From UMGS755 sp045602005 (GTDB taxonomy: Bacteria; Bacillota; Clostridia; UBA1381; UBA9506), in assembly GCA_045602005.1 (NCBI GenBank), contig JAZSAS010000057.1:1-13446 (forward strand): a stretch of DNA of 13,446 bases, given 5' to 3'. This document shows, one piece after another, positions 7,161 through 13,446 of the stretch. The stretch's first letter is position 1; each line of letters opens with the position of its first letter. Position numbers and translations under genes: made by a program. The notes under the pieces were generated by a model, which had not been told where the DNA came from, did not search any database, and worked only from the letters and a program-made list of their open reading frames with translations.

Positions 7161-7176
7161 TGTTTCATGTGAAACA
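7161..7176. promoter_or_regulatory. parS site 1 (ParB binding)
   Basis: TGTTTCATGTGAAACA matches the Firmicute parS consensus TGTTNCACGTGAAACA with a single change in the centre. It abuts the parA promoter on one side and the U-tail of the greA terminator on the other. Confidence 0.9.
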
Positions 7177-7178
7177 TG

Positions 7179-7217
7179 AAAAAAAACTGTCTTTACAAAG
7201 AATTGTAAAGACAGTTT
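7179..7217 (-). terminator. Intrinsic terminator of greA
   Basis: A perfect 15-bp stem (7184-7198 with 7203-7217), loop of four bases, is followed in the minus-strand direction by eight T. In the plus direction no T-run follows, so it ends the greA transcript. It lies entirely between the two parS sites, sharing one base with the second. Confidence 0.88.
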
Positions 7218-7232
7218 GTTCCACGTGAAACA
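7217..7232. promoter_or_regulatory. parS site 2 (ParB binding)
   Basis: TGTTCCACGTGAAACA fits the TGTTNCACGTGAAACA consensus completely. Its start is 56 bp from the start of site 1. It occupies the few bases between the greA stop codon and the greA terminator stem. Confidence 0.93.
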
Positions 7233-7233
7233 T

Positions 7234-7710
7234 TTATTTACTAATTTCAAGTATTTTAATTTCAAAACTTCCGTTTGGTGCTTCTACTGTCACAATATCA
7301 CCGACTTTTGCACCTATCATGGCTTTTCCAATAGGAGATTCATCAGATATTTTATTATTCATGGGGTCAGCTTCTTCAGAACCAACAAGATAATATATTT
7401 CTTCCTCTTCCATATCAATATCTAAAATTTTAACCTTAATTCCCATTGAAACCACATCGGTGGATATTTCATCTTCATCAATAATCTTTGCGTTCTTTAA
7501 CATTTTTTCCAGTTTTACAATCTTGAGTTCTACTTCTGCTTGCTCATTTTTTGCCTCATCATATTCAGCGTTTTCCGACAGGTCTCCAAAACCGAGAGCC
7601 ACTTTAATTTTTTCTGAAATTTCTTTTCTTTTTTCTGTTTTTAAATATTCCAGCTCTCTTTCTCTTTCCTTTAAGCCCTCATATGTTAAATAAACAGTCT
7701 TTTCAGACAT
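7234..7710 (-). CDS. greA: Transcription elongation factor GreA
   Basis: GreA enters the secondary channel of RNA polymerase and stimulates cleavage of backtracked transcripts. The 158-aa length is typical. The N-terminal coiled coil (about 1-75) carries at its tip GDLSENAEYDEAK, with D43 and E46 at the positions of the catalytic acidic pair. The C-terminal FKBP-like domain contains the DESPIGKAMIGAKVGD signature (about 123-138). The start at 7710 is preferred over the in-frame ATG at 7743: GAAAGGG lies nine bases before it, and the promoter at 7746-7774 would start transcription at or downstream of 7743. It is followed by its own terminator between two parS sites. It is read in the same direction as the unrecognised gene upstream but has an independent promoter. 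Confidence 0.97.
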   Translation of the reverse strand: MSEKTVYLTYEGLKERERELEYLKTEKRKEISEKIKVALGFGDLSENAEYDEAKNEQAEVELKIVKLEKMLKNAKIIDEDEISTDVVSMGIKVKILDIDMEEEEIYYLVGSEEADPMNNKISDESPIGKAMIGAKVGDIVTVEAPNGSFEIKILEISK

Positions 7711-7745
7711 GTTGTTCATCCCTTTCACCTTTACTTCTCTCATTT

Positions 7746-7774
7746 ATTATAAACTTCTTCCATGTATTTGTCAA
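7746..7774 (-). promoter_or_regulatory. Consensus sigma-A promoter of greA
   Basis: On the minus strand TTGACA (7774-7769), a 17-base spacer and TATAAT (7751-7746) are a full consensus match. The TGA stop codon of the upstream gene (7773-7771) lies inside the -35 hexamer. The start point near 7739 rules out the ATG at 7743 as the greA start. Confidence 0.9.
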
Positions 7775-8565
7775 TCATTATTTTCAATTTTAGTAATTCT
7801 GACTGAATAATCTTTAAAAATTTGTCGTATTGTTTCGTTTTTAATTGTTCCGTAGTATTGGTCAATTAAAAATTCTATGCAGGATTGATTTAATTTTTTA
7901 AATGGTTTTATTTCTGCAAAGGCATTTTTATCAAAAAAAAGAATGTTTGACGGTTTTTCTTCATTTATATATAAATCCATTCCGACCTTTTTTTCAATCC
8001 CATCTAATTGAACCTTCAGGTCTTCTTCTGTTCTTTCTTGGTTCACAGATATAAAAATACCGTATTCTTCTAAAAAATGGTCTGTTAATTCTGTAAACAG
8101 TTCCGGTTTTTCTGTTTCTATTTTAATTTTTTTAACATGTTTATGAATTTTTAAAATTAATTCTTTTGCTAAAGCCGGCCGGTTTGTGTAAAGGAGCAGG
8201 GTGCTGTTTTCTAAAGAAAGCTCCCTTGCACCGGCGCATTTCCTTAGTATATCATAAATCTTATAATTTATAACAGACATGCCTGTTATGATTGATATGT
8301 TTTCCTTCAAAATGTCAATGATGGGAAAAGTCTCTGCTGCATCGGAAAGTAAAACTCTTTGAATTCCTTCCGCCTTCAAATAAGAAATAAACTTCATCAT
8401 GGCCTTTTCTGACGGATTTTCCTGACAAAGAGGTAATATATACACAGGAATTGCCTTTTTTTCAATTACGACATTTTTTTTTACTTTCTTTAATGTTCTT
8501 TTTATAAAAATACTCTGGTCAAGCTTTGAAAAAACAGGCTCAAAGTGAATGATGGCAGAATTCAT
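7771..8565 (-). CDS. Hypothetical protein, unrecognised family
   Basis: I do not recognise this 264-aa protein. It has no signal peptide or membrane helix, so it is probably cytoplasmic. It shows alternating strand and helix segments (VYILPLC, GIQRVLLSDAA, STLLLYTNRP, IKIETE, YGIFISVNQ, NILFFDKNAF), as expected of an alpha/beta, possibly Rossmann-like fold, although no glycine-rich nucleotide loop is visible. The C-terminal part (CIEFLIDQYYGTIKNETIRQ) looks helical. The ATG at 8565 is chosen because a strong GGGAGGAAG lies nine bases before it; the longer in-frame reading from 8616 would overlap the end of rnmV and lacks such a site. It follows rnmV by 28 bases and is probably part of the dnaN-rnmV transcript. 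Its base use (AT-rich, lysine- and isoleucine-rich) matches rnmV and greA, so nothing suggests transfer. Confidence 0.75.
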   Translation of the reverse strand: MNSAIIHFEPVFSKLDQSIFIKRTLKKVKKNVVIEKKAIPVYILPLCQENPSEKAMMKFISYLKAEGIQRVLLSDAAETFPIIDILKENISIITGMSVINYKIYDILRKCAGARELSLENSTLLLYTNRPALAKELILKIHKHVKKIKIETEKPELFTELTDHFLEEYGIFISVNQERTEEDLKVQLDGIEKKVGMDLYINEEKPSNILFFDKNAFAEIKPFKKLNQSCIEFLIDQYYGTIKNETIRQIFKDYSVRITKIENND

Positions 8566-8593
8566 AAAAAACTTCCTCCCTATATGATAAGTA

Positions 8594-9175
8594 CTACAAT
8601 ATATGGAGGAAGTCATTAAATAATTCTATAAACTTTTCTTTTGTGTATAATGCGTTGATAACATCAAGTAACATGTTGGCAGATAACCGGCGGGGCATTT
8701 TCATATAATCAGCCAGCTTTTGCCGCAAAAAATGGCTGTTTGCACCGCCGGATAAACCCAATGCATAAAAATCATATTTGGTAATTTTTTCCTTTTTACT
8801 ATCTATTGTATAACCTGCCTCAGAAATTGCCTTTAAAAGAGCCTCATCCCGCATGCCTTCAACACCTAAAAGACCTTCTTTTCCCGGTTTTTCTTTTCTT
8901 TTTTCTTTTCCCTCAACCGACGGAATAAAAGCATGCTTAACATTTTTTCCCGATAAACAGCTTTTAATATAATTTCTAATTTTAAATCCCGCACTGTCAG
9001 AATCTGTTAAAATAATGAGTCCTGTTTCATCTGCCAAACGGGACAATAAAGAAAGCATTTCTTTATTTTTAAAAATCATAAAACCGTCTGTTTGAATAAT
9101 ATTCCCATCCACCAGCTGAGAAAGTCTAATTTTGTCATATTTTCCCTCCACAACGAGGGTTTCTTTAATCACCAT
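8594..9175 (-). CDS. rnmV: Ribonuclease M5 (5S rRNA maturation, TOPRIM)
   Basis: RNase M5 cuts both strands of the precursor stem to release mature 5S rRNA, with ribosomal protein L18 as partner in Bacillus. The 193-aa protein is of normal size. Its N-terminal TOPRIM domain shows VVEGKYD (catalytic E10), the QTDGF strand, and TDSDSAGF with metal-binding D58 and D60. The EGMRDEAL segment and C-terminal helical part (GLSGGANSHFLRQKLADYMKMP) are also family features. The ATG overlaps the dnaN stop codon as TAATG, implying coupled translation with dnaN. RnmV usually neighbours ksgA, so this placement behind dnaN is unusual. TOPRIM primase-like proteins are the main alternative, but the length and motifs fit RnmV. 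Confidence 0.92.
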   Translation of the reverse strand: MVIKETLVVEGKYDKIRLSQLVDGNIIQTDGFMIFKNKEMLSLLSRLADETGLIILTDSDSAGFKIRNYIKSCLSGKNVKHAFIPSVEGKEKRKEKPGKEGLLGVEGMRDEALLKAISEAGYTIDSKKEKITKYDFYALGLSGGANSHFLRQKLADYMKMPRRLSANMLLDVINALYTKEKFIELFNDFLHIL

Positions 9176-10278
9176 TAGTGAAGGCGAACCGGCAGAACAA
9201 TGTAAAGGAAGCTGTTTCCTTCAACCGGTTGAATCACAACAGGATTTAAAGCAGTGGAGAAGGTGAGCTTCACTTCTTTGCAGTCTGCATTTTTAAAGGC
9301 CTCTAATAAATATCTGGGATTAAAAGCAATTTCAATAGGCTCACCCTGCATGGAAACTTCAAATTTATCTTTAACTTGTCCTAAAACGGTTTCACAGTTA
9401 ATATTCACTTGACCGTCTTCAATATGAAGAAGCACATGTGCTTTAATTGCTTCGCTGGCAATTAAAGAGGCCCGGTCGATAGAATCTAAAATATCTCTTG
9501 TTTCAGTGACCACAAACAAAGTGTTTTCGTGCTTTGCCACGCCTTCATAATTTAAATATTCACCGTCTACCAAACGGGTGGTTACCTCACAGTTTTTCAA
9601 TGTCAGCTGTGCCTGCTTGTCATTCACCTTGATTTTCACATCAAAATCTGTGTCACCTAACAATGATAAAAGTTCTCTGGCGGTTTTTCCCTGCATAATA
9701 AATTTAAGGGGTGATTCATGAGAAGTTTCTTCACGGCGAATTGCCAAACGGTAACCGTCACAGCCCACAATATTTAAGGTTCCTTCTTTCATATCAAATA
9801 AAATGCCGGTTAAATAGGGTTTAGCATCGTTTTGAGAAATGGCATACACCGTTTGTCTGATCATATTTTTCAAAAGTGTTTCACTGATAGAAAATTCATC
9901 AGTTGCCTGAATCTCTTGAGGACGGGGAAACTCATCAGCAGAAGCAGTTGAAAAGTTAAACTTTGCATTGCCGCAGGAAAGCAAAATAACATTGCTTTCA
10001 TTCACTTCAATGAAAGCATCGTCTGCAGAAGAGGGCAGTTTTTTCACCGCGTCAGAAAATAAATTGGCTTTTACAACACAGCTTCCTTTTTTTTCTATTT
10101 TACCGGGAATGGAGGCATCAATACAAAGCTCTAAATTATTCCCAAGAAAACGAATTTCATTTTCTTTAGCTTCCATATAAATGCCTTCTAAGATATTCAT
10201 TGTGCTTCTAACAGCAACGGCACGCTCCACTAAATTCACTGCACTTAAAAGGTCTGACCGACGACAGCTGAATTTCAT
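9175..10278 (-). CDS. dnaN: DNA polymerase III beta subunit (sliding clamp)
   Basis: The clamp encircles DNA as a dimer and tethers DNA polymerase III and other replication and repair factors. The 367-aa product begins MKFSCRRSDLLSAVN, has the three repeated clamp domains (about 1-120, 125-245, 246-367), and ends in the conserved LPVRLH, where clamp-binding peptides dock. The ATG at 10278 is preceded by AGAGG seven bases upstream and gives the family's normal length. The reading frame stays open to 10509, but that extension is non-conserved AT-rich sequence. The first gene of a leftward cluster, it is coupled to rnmV. Its upstream flank holds the candidate origin instead of dnaA. I see no strong promoter for it; TTACTA-N17-TATATT within the AT-rich leader is a weak candidate. 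Confidence 0.97.
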   Translation of the reverse strand: MKFSCRRSDLLSAVNLVERAVAVRSTMNILEGIYMEAKENEIRFLGNNLELCIDASIPGKIEKKGSCVVKANLFSDAVKKLPSSADDAFIEVNESNVILLSCGNAKFNFSTASADEFPRPQEIQATDEFSISETLLKNMIRQTVYAISQNDAKPYLTGILFDMKEGTLNIVGCDGYRLAIRREETSHESPLKFIMQGKTARELLSLLGDTDFDVKIKVNDKQAQLTLKNCEVTTRLVDGEYLNYEGVAKHENTLFVVTETRDILDSIDRASLIASEAIKAHVLLHIEDGQVNINCETVLGQVKDKFEVSMQGEPIEIAFNPRYLLEAFKNADCKEVKLTFSTALNPVVIQPVEGNSFLYIVLPVRLH

Positions 10279-10722
10279 AAAAATACCTCTTTTCTTATAT
10301 AATAAATATAATATATAGTCGTAATAGTAGTAAGGGTTGTTGATTCTGTTGAAAAGTCTGTTTCTGCCCGTGGTTGTGGCATTTTCCCTTTTTGATAACC
10401 CTGTTAATAAAATGTTTATAAAAAAAGTAATCCACAGCAGTTTTACAAATAATTTACAGAAAATGTAAACTAAAAATCTATTCACAGGGTTATGGACAAG
10501 AATTAACAAGCAATAAACAAAACCCTGTTGAAAAGTCTTACAGCAGGGAATATGACAATGTTTTCATAAAAAACAGGGGGTGAAAAGCCCATAACTTCGT
10601 TTTATTTTTATTAACAGCCCTGTTGAAAACGAATGCTGTCACATCTCCTTTTATTTTACCATAAAAATTAAAAAAAAGGAAGATATAATTACTTTTTTAT
10701 CAATAAAATAGAGAAAAATCGG
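10279..10722. other. Candidate replication origin region (oriC-like intergenic)
   Basis: This non-coding stretch separates leftward dnaN from rightward genes. DnaA-box-like 9-mers, one mismatch from TTATNCACA, occur at 10428-10436 (TAATCCACA), 10478-10486 (CTATTCACA), 10490-10498 (TTATGGACA), and as TTATTAACA both at 10608-10616 and, reversed, at 10402-10410. TTTTCAACA (reverse strand) occurs three times, at 10347-10355, 10526-10534 and 10621-10629. Very AT-rich stretches lie at 10279-10320 and 10640-10720. An inverted repeat CCCTGTTG/CAGCAGGG spans 10523-10548. No perfect DnaA box is present and dnaA is absent, so the assignment rests on clustering, gene content and the strand switch. Confidence 0.5.
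10346..10629 (+). repeat. Dispersed CTGTTGAAAA repeats in the dnaN upstream region
   Basis: CTGTTGAAAAGTCT occurs at 10346-10359 and again identically at 10525-10538. The shorter CTGTTGAAAA occurs at 10620-10629, and the last two copies share a preceding CC. Intervals are 179 and 95 bp. The core resembles a degenerate DnaA box on the minus strand (TTTTCAACA), so these may be weak initiator sites. Confidence 0.6.
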
Positions 10723-10751
10723 TTGTGATTTAAAGATAAGTTTGATATAAT
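10723..10751 (+). promoter_or_regulatory. Promoter of the GT39-like operon
   Basis: TTGTGA (10723-10728), a 17-base spacer and TATAAT (10746-10751) form a good vegetative promoter. Its predicted start, about 10758, falls on or next to the first ATG (10759), so the resulting mRNA would have almost no leader. Confidence 0.7.
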
Positions 10752-10758
10752 AGAGGAT

Positions 10759-12372
10759 ATGATGAACATAATGCTTTTATTGGTATTCGGGGTGATTTCA
10801 GTATATTGCCTGACACAAAAACCCAAAATGAACAGCCAGAAGATAGAAAAATATGAAAAGCCGATTCTTTTGGGATTATTTTTTGTTGGCATTTTTGTGA
10901 GACTGTTTCTTTTTTGGAAATTCCCCCAGGGATTAAACCAAGATGAGGCATCAATCGGCTATGATGCCTTTGCCGATGTGTTTTTTGGTATGGATCGAAA
11001 TGGCTGGCATAATCCGGTATATTCCGTGGCATGGGGGAGCGGGCATTCCGGTTTATATCTCTGGCTTTTAAAGCTTTCTGTCCGCCTTTTTGGTTTATCG
11101 GTTTTTTCTGTTCGTATCATCAACTGCATCTTCGGCACACTTGGTTTATTTGCTTTTTATGGAACACTTCGCCGATTAAAAGGCAAAAGCTTTGCAATTC
11201 TTGGCTTGTTTTTTTTGGTGATTTGTCCTTGGCATATCATGATGTGCCGCTGGGGTCTGGAATGTAATCTTTTACCCAATGTGTTTTTCATTGGTTTATA
11301 TTGTTTTGTGCGGGCAAAAGAAAATCAGGCGTGGTTTTTGGTTTCAGCCTTTTTGTTTGGACTGTGTTTATATGCCTATGGAACGGCCTGTATTTTTATT
11401 CCGGTTTTTTTGGCAGCGGCATTGATATATTTATGGAAAAATAGAAAAATTACCTTAAAATATACTGTATTATCCGGCTTACTATTCATTATAACGGCTG
11501 TTCCCATTGGCATTTTTATTGTAATTAATGTGTTTAACCTGCCGGCACTGGATTTGGGATTCATATCTTTTCCAAAATTGGTTGAAGGCCGTTACCACAC
11601 CACCGTGACTGTGCTACAAGGCAATTTTTTTAATAAAATTGCAGAGAATGTAAAAGAATTTTGTAGGTTGGTCATATTCCAGAATGATGGACTTCCCTGG
11701 AATGTGATTCCGGCATTTGGAACCATATATTTGTTTTCGTTGCCTTTTATGTTTCTGGGAATTTTTTCGGTTTTAAAAGACAGGGAAAACAAAAGCAGAT
11801 ATTTGGTTTTTCCCATGCTGCCGGCGGCACTGGTTTTAGCGGCGGTGAGCCGTTTAAACATTAACCGCGGCAACATTATCATGGTGCTGATTTTATATTG
11901 TTCTGTTGAGGGAATCTATTTTGCAATGCAAAGAATAAAACGGGTGGTTTTTCCGGTGATCTGCATATATTGCATTGGTTTTTGTCTGTTTTGCGGGGTA
12001 TATTTCACCACCTATCAAACACAAATTGGTCATGATTTTTTTAATGGCTTTGGAAAAGCCGTGAAAGAAGCAGCGCAGGCAACAGAAGGACCGGTATATT
12101 TAACAGATTCTGTGAATGCACCTTATATTTATGCCTTGTTTTATCAGCAAACTGATTCACGACGATTTTTAGAAACGGTAGAATATAAAAATCCTCAAAG
12201 CTCTGTTCGTGAGGTTGTTTCTTTTGATAGATTCGTCACAGGTCTGCCGGAGGAAAAAGAGCCTGCCTATCTGGCGGCTTATGTAGCAAATGCAAAAGAG
12301 GCCGCCGGTTTTGACGAACAGTTTTTTAAAAAAACTAACATAAAAAACTACTACGTAATAACACCTAAGTAA
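10759..12372 (+). CDS. GT39/ArnT-like membrane glycosyltransferase
   Basis: This 537-aa polytopic protein (about ten to twelve helices) resembles the GT-C dolichyl-phosphate-mannose/ArnT type, which transfers a sugar from a polyprenyl-phosphate donor to an acceptor on the outer membrane face. The signature acidic pair is in the first external loop (NQDEASIGYDAF, D62 and E63). It is followed by the family-like HSGLYLWLLKLSVRLFGLS region (about 96-114) and PWHIMMCRWGLECNLLP (147-163). The C-terminal 110 residues form an external soluble part. Acceptor and sugar are unknown. The start is 10759 or the adjacent ATG at 10762, behind AGAGG. The GT2 gene follows after 23 bases and probably provides the lipid-linked sugar. 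The family assignment is from motifs; the exact subfamily is open. Confidence 0.85.
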   Translation: MMNIMLLLVFGVISVYCLTQKPKMNSQKIEKYEKPILLGLFFVGIFVRLFLFWKFPQGLNQDEASIGYDAFADVFFGMDRNGWHNPVYSVAWGSGHSGLYLWLLKLSVRLFGLSVFSVRIINCIFGTLGLFAFYGTLRRLKGKSFAILGLFFLVICPWHIMMCRWGLECNLLPNVFFIGLYCFVRAKENQAWFLVSAFLFGLCLYAYGTACIFIPVFLAAALIYLWKNRKITLKYTVLSGLLFIITAVPIGIFIVINVFNLPALDLGFISFPKLVEGRYHTTVTVLQGNFFNKIAENVKEFCRLVIFQNDGLPWNVIPAFGTIYLFSLPFMFLGIFSVLKDRENKSRYLVFPMLPAALVLAAVSRLNINRGNIIMVLILYCSVEGIYFAMQRIKRVVFPVICIYCIGFCLFCGVYFTTYQTQIGHDFFNGFGKAVKEAAQATEGPVYLTDSVNAPYIYALFYQQTDSRRFLETVEYKNPQSSVREVVSFDRFVTGLPEEKEPAYLAAYVANAKEAAGFDEQFFKKTNIKNYYVITPK

Positions 12373-12395
12373 CAAAAGAGAAGGAGGGGAGCCAA

Positions 12396-13106
12396 ATGAT
12401 TACAATCATTGTTCCGGCTTTTAACGAAGAATTAAGAATCACTCCAACAATTGATGCCATTTTAGCGGCCTTGCGCCGAAAAACAAAAGATTTTGAAATT
12501 TTAGTGGTGAATGACGGCAGCACAGATAACACAAAGGCTGTTGTTGAAAGCCTTGAAAATGAACAAATTAAGCTTCTTTCCTATGAAACAAACCGAGGTA
12601 AGGGCGGTGCCGTGAAATTTGGTGTGGAGCACGCCCGGGGGGATTATATTGTGTTTACAGATGCTGACCTTCCTTATCCCCCGAATAATATTCATTTAGC
12701 CTGTGAAAAATTAGCTTCCGGCACTGCTGTGGTGTTAGGAAAACGAGAAATGAAAGAAAACGGCGGGCAATACCCTTGGTATAGAAGGGTTATGTCAAAT
12801 GGATTCGGCCTTCTGGTGAAAGCCGTGCTTCATATTAAAACAAAAGATACCCAATGCGGATTCAAGGCCTTTCGCAAAGAGGCCGCACAAGATATTTTCA
12901 GCCGAGTAACCCTATCCGGCTGGGGGTTTGATATGGAAGTCATTTTTCTGGCAGAAAACCTGGGATATACAACAGAAAGACTAACCGTTGAATTATTTCA
13001 TGATAAAAAAAATTCGAAAATTAATCCCGTTCGTGATGCCATAGCCATGACAAAAGAAGTTTTTAAAGTTAAAAAGAATTTTAAACAGGGGAAATATGGA
13101 TTATAG
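12396..13106 (+). CDS. GT2 glycosyltransferase, polyprenyl-phosphate sugar synthase (ALG5-like)
   Basis: This GT-A fold enzyme resembles dolichyl-phosphate beta-glucosyltransferase and would move a hexose from a nucleotide sugar to undecaprenyl phosphate at the inner membrane face. In the 236 residues I see VPAFNEE (6-12), NDGSTD (39-44), NRGKGGAV (66-73), the metal-binding DADL (89-92), DTQCGFKAF (151-159) and GWGFDME (175-181), all in the order of that family. There is no C-terminal membrane helix pair such as GtrB-type enzymes carry, so it is peripheral. A strong AAGGAGGGG lies six to seven bases before the ATG. Being directly behind a GT39-like gene, it very likely makes the donor for that protein. 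Sugar identity (glucose, mannose or other) cannot be told. Confidence 0.93.
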   Translation: MITIIVPAFNEELRITPTIDAILAALRRKTKDFEILVVNDGSTDNTKAVVESLENEQIKLLSYETNRGKGGAVKFGVEHARGDYIVFTDADLPYPPNNIHLACEKLASGTAVVLGKREMKENGGQYPWYRRVMSNGFGLLVKAVLHIKTKDTQCGFKAFRKEAAQDIFSRVTLSGWGFDMEVIFLAENLGYTTERLTVELFHDKKNSKINPVRDAIAMTKEVFKVKKNFKQGKYGL

Positions 13107-13162
13107 GTTTTTGCATAGTGCCATCAAAAATAACATATCCTAAGAAAAAAGGAGATGGTGCT

Positions 13163-13396
13163 GTGAAGAAAAACAAAGAATATAATGATTTAAGAAGACC
13201 CTTGCCAGAAATTGAAAAAGAATATGATAAATTTGAGACAACCAATGCCTGCTCAGCTCATGATTGCACAGGCTTGATTCCAACACCCCCGGCAACAGAT
13301 GAGGAAATGGAATCTTATATGGAAATTTATGATTATCGTGCGCCGGATGTACAGTCGCCCGATGATAAAAAGCTGGCAGAAGAAAATAAGAAATAA
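13163..13396 (+). CDS. Small acidic hypothetical protein with Cys pair
   Basis: I do not recognise this 77-aa protein. The GTG at 13163 is chosen because AAAAGGAGA lies eight bases upstream; the frame is open from another GTG at 13118, but that one has no ribosome site. The product has a basic start (VKKNKEYNDLRRP), a charged helix, then NACSAHDCTGLIPTPPATDEE with two cysteines five residues apart, an acidic and tyrosine-rich segment (MEIYDYRAPD), and a lysine/glutamate-rich end. It has no signal peptide or membrane helix. The ribosome site, its place 56 bases behind the GT2 gene and the terminator directly after it support a real gene in the same transcript. The cysteine pair could bind metal or form a disulfide, which is speculation. 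Confidence 0.75.
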   Translation: MKKNKEYNDLRRPLPEIEKEYDKFETTNACSAHDCTGLIPTPPATDEEMESYMEIYDYRAPDVQSPDDKKLAEENKK

Positions 13397-13415
13397 AGAA
13401 TCGTTAGAAACAGCC

Positions 13416-13446
13416 AATATCCTCCTATAAAGGGGGATATTTTTTT
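13416..13446 (+). terminator. Intrinsic terminator of the glycosyltransferase operon
   Basis: AATATCCTCC (13416-13425) pairs with GGGGGATATT (13432-13441), one U-G pair, around the loop TATAAA. A T-run follows up to the window edge, so it may continue. It lies 20 bases after the stop codon of the small hypothetical gene. Confidence 0.88.

Noticed and set aside
10279..10509. N-terminal extension of dnaN up to 10509
   Set aside because: The extra 77 residues are low-complexity translation of AT-rich DNA, while the ATG at 10278 has a ribosome site and gives the normal clamp length.
10689..11032. Minus-strand ORFs overlapping the start of the GT39-like gene
   Set aside because: They have no ribosome sites or recognisable content and are the reverse strand of a well-supported gene.
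1..13446. CRISPR arrays, insertion sequences, phage genes or toxin-antitoxin pairs
   Set aside because: No regular repeat-spacer pattern, transposase, integrase or typical paired small ORFs were found on either strand.

Overview
The window looks like a replication-origin neighbourhood of a low-to-moderate GC Firmicute, most probably a clostridium-type member. The grounds are the gene set (dnaN, rnmV, greA, parA/parB, a DUF4446 gene and serS together), strong AGGAGG-type ribosome sites, near-consensus sigma-A promoters, Bacillus/Clostridium-type parS sites and U-tailed intrinsic terminators. No genus can be named from the sequence alone.

Layout: almost all genes diverge from the 480-base gap at 10279-10758. 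To the left, on the minus strand, lie dnaN, rnmV, an unrecognised 264-aa gene, greA, parA, parB, a DUF4446 gene, serS and a secreted D-Ala-D-Ala carboxypeptidase. One plus-strand GT-C-like membrane gene (1912-3372) sits inside this block, head to head with the carboxypeptidase gene. To the right, on the plus strand, lie a GT39-like membrane glycosyltransferase, an ALG5-like GT2 glycosyltransferase and a small hypothetical protein, closed by a terminator. The gap holds AT-rich stretches, several one-mismatch DnaA boxes and a threefold CTGTTGAAAA repeat, so it is a candidate oriC. No dnaA gene is present, although dnaA usually lies just upstream of dnaN.

Replication and segregation: DnaN supplies the sliding clamp, and ParA/ParB with two parS sites at 7161-7232 supply origin segregation. 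The parS sites flank the greA terminator, and one abuts the parA promoter. Envelope: the GT2 enzyme probably charges undecaprenyl phosphate with a sugar, and the GT39-like protein next to it could use that lipid-linked sugar outside the membrane. The carboxypeptidase trims peptidoglycan stem peptides.

The most interesting unannotated signal is at 1704-1843: a TTGAAA-N17-TATTAT promoter, a 70-base stretch with no G, an unpaired-looking UUUUCCC motif running into an anti-Shine-Dalgarno CCUCCUUU, a small hairpin, and a terminator whose stem pairs fully only in the plus-strand RNA. I read it as a candidate regulatory RNA of about 105 nt. Beside it, upstream of the carboxypeptidase promoter, are two copies of TGTCACTTWTTGTCAAA exactly 42 bp apart, a likely regulator site.

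The leftmost 136 bases hold nothing I can identify. The 166 bases between parB and the DUF4446 gene are AT-rich, with no clear promoter or terminator.
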